Part shown: one piece after another, positions 4,565 through 8,112 of the stretch
Layout of the letters: each line of letters begins with the position of its first letter
Numbering within the stretch: position 1 is the first letter of the stretch
Assembly: GCA_021730825.1 (NCBI GenBank)
Contig: JAKFYO010000368.1
Coordinates: forward strand, 1 to 8,112
DNA: 8,112 bases
Reading direction: 5' to 3'
Origin: Hyphomicrobiales bacterium
GTDB taxonomy: Bacteria > Pseudomonadota > Alphaproteobacteria > Rhizobiales > Xanthobacteraceae
The notes under the pieces: model-generated
Told to the model about the DNA's origin: nothing
What the model saw: only the letters and a program-made list of their open reading frames with translations
Database searches by the model: none
Position numbers and translations under genes: made by a program

Positions 4565-6202
4565 TTATTCGGCTGCGACGCTCGGCAGGCGATAATCGCC
4601 GAACTTGTCGCGCAGCGCCGTCTTCAGGATTTTTCCGGTCGCGGTGTGCGGGATTTCATCGACGAAGACCACGTCATCGGGCATCCACCACTTCGCGATC
4701 TTGCCCTCCATGTATTTCAATATGTCTTCGCGCGTGGGCTTCTTGTCTTTCTTCGGAATGACGATCAGCAGCGGACGTTCGTCCCACTTCGGATGTGCAA
4801 TGCCGATGACGGCGGCCTCCGCTACATCCGGATGGCCGACCGCAACGTTTTCGAGATCGATCGAGGAAATCCACTCGCCGCCCGACTTGATCACGTCTTT
4901 GGCGCGGTCGGTGATTTTCATGTAGCCCATCGGGTCGATGGTCGCGACGTCGCCGGTATCGAAGAAACCGTCTTTGTCGAGAATGTTGCCGCCCTCGCCT
5001 TTGAAATAGGCGGAGGAAACCGCAGGGCCGCGCACTTTGAGGCGGCCGAACTTCACGCCGTCCCAAGGCAATTCGTTGCCTTCATCGTCGGTGATCTTCA
5101 TGTCCACCGTGAAGATCGAGAAGCCCTGCTTCTCCTGAATATCGAGTTTTGCGTCGCCCGTGAGATGCCCAACTTCCGGCTTGAGCGGTCCGCAGGTACC
5201 GATCGGGCTCATTTCGGTCATGCCCCAGGCATGCGTGACCTGCACGTCATAGACGTCCTGGAACTTCTGCATCATCGCGCGCGGGCAAGCCGAGCCGCCG
5301 ATTAACACGCGATTGAGATAAGGCAGCTTCAGGTTGTTCTGTTCGAGATGCGCGAGCAACATCATCCACACCGTCGGCACCGCCGCCGTGATGGTCACCT
5401 TATATTTGTCGAGCAGTTCGTAAATCGAGGCGCCGTCGAGTTTAGCGCCGGGCATGATCAGGCTCGCGCCCGTCATCGGCGCCGAAAAGGCGAGCGACCA
5501 TGAATTCGCATGGAACAGCGGCACGACTGGCAGCACCACCTCTTTGGACGCGAGCCCGAGAACGTCCGCGAGTGACGCCACGATTGCATGCAGCGTATTC
5601 GAGCGATGCGAATATACCACGCCCTTCGGGTTACCTGTCGTGCCGGAAGTGTAGCACATGCCGGCCGCGTCGTTCTCGTCGACCTCGACCCATTTGAAGT
5701 TGCCATCGGCTTCCGCGATCCAGTCTTCATACGCCACCGCATTCGGCAAAGCCGTCTGCGGCATGTGCGCCTTGTCGGTCAGCACGATGTATTTTTTCAG
5801 CGTCGGCAACTTGTCGGCGAGTTTTTCCAGGATCGGCACGAAGGTCAGATCGACGAAGATCATTTTGTCTTCGGCGTGATTGACGATGTAGATAATTTGC
5901 TCGGCGAAGAGGCGCGGGTTGACCGTGTGATAGACCGCACCGGCGCCCAGAATTCCGTACCAGGCTTCGAGATGGCGCGCAGTGTTCCACGCGAGCGTCG
6001 CGACGCGATCACCCTTCTTGATGCCGTCCTTCACGAGCCGCTGCGCGACCTTCAGCGCGCGTGCGCGGATTTCCTTGTAGGTCGTCTCCACGATCGGCCC
6101 TTCGATCGAGCGGCTGATGACCTTGCGGTTGGGATATTGAATGGCGGCGTGGTCGATGATCCGGTTGCAGGTCAGCGGCCAGTCCTGCATCAAGCCCTTC
6201 AT
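4565..6202 (-). CDS. AMP-forming fatty acyl-CoA ligase (AlkK/FadD-like)
   Basis: A 545-residue adenylate-forming enzyme, ANL superfamily. It activates a carboxylic acid, probably a medium- or long-chain fatty acid, with ATP to an acyl-AMP and then transfers the acyl group to CoA, feeding beta-oxidation or lipid synthesis. Motifs run in order: P-loop [11 protein letters not shown] (184-194), A5 AWGMTE (325-330), A7 DTGD (415-418), A8 [15 protein letters not shown] (432-446), and A10 TATGKILK (520-527) with catalytic K524. All key residues are present and the length is normal. The opening [20 protein letters not shown] resembles the AlkK-like group of Hyphomicrobiales. GGGAG lies about 8 nt before the ATG at 6202. 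Chain length cannot be set from sequence. The gene is divergent from the extensin-family gene, with 120 bp between them, and shares a terminator with the MBL gene. Confidence 0.95.
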   Translation of the reverse strand: MKGLMQDWPLTCNRIIDHAAIQYPNRKVISRSIEGPIVETTYKEIRARALKVAQRLVKDGIKKGDRVATLAWNTARHLEAWYGILGAGAVYHTVNPRLFAEQIIYIVNHAEDKMIFVDLTFVPILEKLADKLPTLKKYIVLTDKAHMPQTALPNAVAYEDWIAEADGNFKWVEVDENDAAGMCYTSGTTGNPKGVVYSHRSNTLHAIVASLADVLGLASKEVVLPVVPLFHANSWSLAFSAPMTGASLIMPGAKLDGASIYELLDKYKVTITAAVPTVWMMLLAHLEQNNLKLPYLNRVLIGGSACPRAMMQKFQDVYDVQVTHAWGMTEMSPIGTCGPLKPEVGHLTGDAKLDIQEKQGFSIFTVDMKITDDEGNELPWDGVKFGRLKVRGPAVSSAYFKGEGGNILDKDGFFDTGDVATIDPMGYMKITDRAKDVIKSGGEWISSIDLENVAVGHPDVAEAAVIGIAHPKWDERPLLIVIPKKDKKPTREDILKYMEGKIAKWWMPDDVVFVDEIPHTATGKILKTALRDKFGDYRLPSVAAE

Positions 6203-6322
6203 GGTACGTCTCCCTCACTCTTTTCACGCGGCACCTTTTTCCGGCGCCTTTCGCAGCGAAACTAGCGCGGGCGGGCTCCCAAGAAAACTGCCGATCGGGC
6301 CGCGGGGAATGAAGAAGAACGC
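6203..6322. promoter_or_regulatory. Divergent promoter region, ligase / extensin-family gene
   Basis: These 120 bp must contain the start signals of both genes unless they are transcribed from further away. I see no convincing -35/-10 pair. A small inverted repeat, TTTCG-CAG-CGAAA (6249-6261), lies near the middle and could be an operator, for example for a fatty-acid-responsive regulator; that is a guess. Confidence 0.3.
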
Positions 6323-6326
6323 ATGA
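6309..6326 (+). other. Five-codon upstream ORF overlapping the extensin-family start
   Basis: ATG AAG AAG AAC GCA TGA encodes MKKNA. Its stop overlaps the start of the next gene as ATGA. The purine-rich AAGAAG inside it is also the only Shine-Dalgarno-like sequence for that gene. Its own start has GGGG only 1 nt away, which is poor. It may be chance or a small translational coupling device. Confidence 0.2.
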
Positions 6327-7141
6327 GAATCGCGGCGTTTACGCTGTTTCTTGCAGCAGCTTTTTGGGCCAGCGCCGCGCTCGCCCAGGAAGCAGGCATG
6401 GATTTGCCGGAGACCGTGCCCATGCCCGAACTGCGCCCTGCGGAAGCGCCACGGCGGCCGGGGGATGCACGGCCCCGGTTCCCGGTCCTGTTGCTGATTC
6501 CGAAAGAGGACTCGGAAGCGGCGGCCAAAGTCTGCAAGGCCATACTCGACAAGGACAAGATGGTCGCGGAAATCGCGGGCGCCGCTCTCTGGGATAATGG
6601 CTGCGGCGCAGTCGGCCAGATGACCATTTCCGCGATCAAGCTACCGAACGGCAAACAGATCGCGCTCCGTCCTTCGGCACTGATCCGCTGCGAAACCGCC
6701 GAGGCGGTCGCGGACTGGGTGCGAGAAGAACTCGTGCCCGCGACCGAGGCGTATTCAGGGCTCGCGCGCATCGATGTCGCGGCCTCCTATCATTGCCGGC
6801 CGCGCAACAACATTCGCGGCGCGCTGATGAGCGAGCACGGCCGCGCCAATGCGCTCGACGTCCGCGCCATCGTAATGAACGACGGGCGGCGCTTCGGCGT
6901 CGATCTGCGCGAGACGCCGATCCAGCTACTGGGCGAGTTGCGGCGGACTTCCTGCGAGCGCTTTACGACGGTACTTGGCCCCGGCTCGGACGGCTTTCAC
7001 GAAGATCATTTTCATCTCGATCTCGCGCAACGCCGTGGCGGCTATCGTCTATGCCAATGGAATCTGCCGGTTCCGCCGGAGCCGGCGCGAAACCCGCAGC
7101 GCGTGGCCGATCCTTCGACGCGGCAACAACCGACACCCTGA
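6323..7141 (+). CDS. Secreted extensin-family protein with LAS-type zinc peptidase motif
   Basis: A 272-residue exported protein of the extensin-like C-terminal family (PF06904 type). A signal peptide is clear at 1-21, with cleavage after ASAALA. A Pro-rich linker follows (30-55), then the folded domain (about 65-245) and a Pro-rich tail. The domain holds SEHGRANALDV (170-180) and HEDHFHLDL (226-234). H172, D179, H229 and H231 make the H-x6-D ... H-x-H zinc pattern of LAS peptidases (MepA, VanX and D-Ala-D-Ala carboxypeptidases), so cleavage of peptidoglycan peptides in the periplasm is likely, though not proven for this family. The mature protein has six cysteines (71, 94, 123, 158, 211, 244), fit for three disulfides. 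It converges on an L,D-transpeptidase gene. GAAGAAG just before the ATG is a weak Shine-Dalgarno. Confidence 0.92.
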   Translation: MRIAAFTLFLAAAFWASAALAQEAGMDLPETVPMPELRPAEAPRRPGDARPRFPVLLLIPKEDSEAAAKVCKAILDKDKMVAEIAGAALWDNGCGAVGQMTISAIKLPNGKQIALRPSALIRCETAEAVADWVREELVPATEAYSGLARIDVAASYHCRPRNNIRGALMSEHGRANALDVRAIVMNDGRRFGVDLRETPIQLLGELRRTSCERFTTVLGPGSDGFHEDHFHLDLAQRRGGYRLCQWNLPVPPEPARNPQRVADPSTRQQPTP

Positions 7142-7158
7142 ACATCGAACGCGAATGG

Positions 7159-7188
7159 AAAAGGGCGCCACTTTCGTGACGCCCTTTT
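7159..7188. terminator. Bidirectional terminator between extensin-family and L,D-transpeptidase genes
   Basis: AAAAGGGCG (7159-7167) and CGCCCTTTT (7180-7188) form a 9-bp stem. After a C-A mismatch it extends by CAC/GTG with loop TTTC. The A and T tracts make it work in both directions, and it lies 17 bp past the plus-strand stop and 27 bp past the minus-strand stop. Confidence 0.88.
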
Positions 7189-7215
7189 GCCCCCAAAACG
7201 CAAGTCGCAGCCAGA

Positions 7216-7818
7216 TCAGAGAACTCTGACCAGCGCGCCTTGCGGCACTCGATTGTAGAGATCGATCACGTCTTCGTTCAGCATGCGGATGCAGCCCGAA
7301 GAAATCGCCTGACCGATGTATTCCGGCTGGTTGGTGCCGTGAATGCGGAAGAGCGTGTCCTTGTTGCCCTGGAACAGATAGAGCGCGCGCGCGCCCATCG
7401 GATTGTGCGGGCCCGGAGACACGTACTTCGGAAGGTTCGGGAAGCGCTTCAGAATGTCCGCCGTCGGCGTCCAGTCCGGCCACTCGGCCTTGCGCTTCAC
7501 GGTCGCCTCACCCTTGAAGGCCATGCCTTCTTCGCCGACGGTCACGCCATAGCGATAGGCCTTGCCGTTCGGCTGGATGAGATAAAGGAACTTCTTGTCG
7601 GTATCGACAATGACCGTGCCCGGCTTGTCCTTGGACGGATAGTCCACGAGGTGGCGAAGCCAGCCGGAATCCGGTGTGTGCTTGAGGTAGGGAGCGCTCG
7701 CGATCAGCTTCCGGTCACGCGCAGGAATCGCGGACTCGGGAACCGGATCGAGGGTGTCGCTGATGCATCCGGCCAAGGTGAAGGCCATCAGCACGAATGC
7801 AAGGTGACGAATCCGCAT
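7216..7818 (-). CDS. Lipoprotein L,D-transpeptidase (YkuD/ErfK family)
   Basis: A 200-residue lipoprotein. The N-terminus MRIRHLAFVLMAFTLAGC ends in a lipobox, with C18 as the lipidated residue, so it should be anchored in a membrane and face the periplasm. The YkuD domain spans about 67-200. Catalytic C176 lies in SSGCIRM and H160 in IHGT, 15 residues apart. The family motif is usually S/T-H-G-C; here the His is Ser, a variant I know from alphaproteobacterial relatives. It forms 3-3 peptidoglycan cross-links or attaches proteins to peptidoglycan; which of these cannot be said. The Shine-Dalgarno is weak (AAAGAA), but the signal sequence fixes the start. It converges on the LAS-type extensin-family gene, so enzymes with opposite effects on the wall are neighbours. 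Confidence 0.95.
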   Translation of the reverse strand: MRIRHLAFVLMAFTLAGCISDTLDPVPESAIPARDRKLIASAPYLKHTPDSGWLRHLVDYPSKDKPGTVIVDTDKKFLYLIQPNGKAYRYGVTVGEEGMAFKGEATVKRKAEWPDWTPTADILKRFPNLPKYVSPGPHNPMGARALYLFQGNKDTLFRIHGTNQPEYIGQAISSGCIRMLNEDVIDLYNRVPQGALVRVL

Positions 7819-8112
7819 TTCTTTACAGACCTAGTTCTAGCTTGCCCCCAAGCTTGGCCTGTCACTATCCGAACTGATTTTTGCCGGGAAGAGGCTAAGG
7901 CCTTGCAACTGCTGGATATCAAATCCTGTGGCAGAAATGTCGCAACGCAGTATGCGCAAAAGCCCAAAGTGCGGGCAGTTGCTCGTCCTGCATCGCGAAA
8001 AAGCATCCGAGGGCGGCAATTAACCTTTGTGGAGTCAGATCGCCACAGGCGCCGAAAAGGCCGGAAATCTTTCGCCGAATCAACTAATTCGGGCCGCGCG
8101 ATCTGCGCAAAA
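7819..8112. other. Gene-free right end; leader and promoter region of the L,D-transpeptidase gene
   Basis: No convincing gene. The minus-strand open frames here (about 60-72 codons) overlap the start of the transpeptidase gene or each other, and have no family features. The region shows a short inverted repeat AGCTTG-CCCC-CAAGCT (7839-7854) in the transpeptidase leader, and CCGAAT-CAACTA-ATTCGG (8075-8092) near the edge, without a T-tract. A weak minus-strand promoter pair, TTGCGA (7940-7945) and TGATAT (7916-7921) with 18 bp between, is possible but not strong. Confidence 0.4.

Noticed and set aside
4646..5305. 219-codon plus-strand open frame antisense to the acyl-CoA ligase (and the one at 5588-6265)
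   Set aside because: High-GC shadow frames of a gene with all its catalytic motifs intact on the other strand.
7788..8019. Minus-strand open frames at the right end
   Set aside because: Short, without family features; one overlaps the transpeptidase start in a different frame and the two overlap each other.
1..8112. CRISPR array, insertion sequence with terminal repeats, rRNA or riboswitch
   Set aside because: No regularly spaced repeats, transposase motifs, rRNA blocks or recognisable riboswitch cores were seen on either strand.

Overview
The window looks like chromosome of an alphaproteobacterium of the order Hyphomicrobiales, close to the Bradyrhizobium group. The evidence is the extensin-family protein, the lipoprotein L,D-transpeptidase, the style of the acyl-CoA ligase, and roughly 63% GC in sampled coding lines. 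This placement comes from family recognition only; no search was run.

The left third (about 1-2500) is accessory DNA with lower GC (about 42-53% in sampled lines). It holds the C-terminal part of a large serine recombinase (its N-terminus lies outside the window), a very small ORF (862-984, minus), and a DUF3644 protein (993-2168, minus). The DUF3644 protein carries an R-x4-H motif of the kind found in HEPN ribonucleases. The small ORF begins 8 bp after the DUF3644 stop, so the two may form an operon facing the recombinase. Between DUF3644 and the first tRNA is a gene-free stretch (2169-2635) that probably contains the island/core junction. It includes a 46-bp imperfect palindrome (2463-2508) and a tRNA T-arm-like fragment (2427-2452).

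The core part starts with tRNA-Gln(UUG) on the minus strand and tRNA-Pro(CGG) on the plus strand, placed divergently. Next come a CspA-family cold-shock gene (minus) and a divergent MBL-fold hydrolase of the LACTB2 type (plus). An AMP-forming fatty acyl-CoA ligase (minus) converges on the hydrolase across a strong bidirectional terminator.

The right end encodes two envelope proteins that converge on one shared bidirectional terminator. One is a secreted extensin-family protein with a complete LAS-type zinc peptidase motif. The other is a lipoprotein YkuD L,D-transpeptidase. One is predicted to cut peptidoglycan and the other to cross-link it. The last 294 bp contain no gene that I can support.

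The core genes are ordinary housekeeping or metabolic functions. The most noteworthy part is the small recombinase-linked cassette: the DUF3644/HEPN-like protein, its tiny downstream ORF, and the nearby dyad element.
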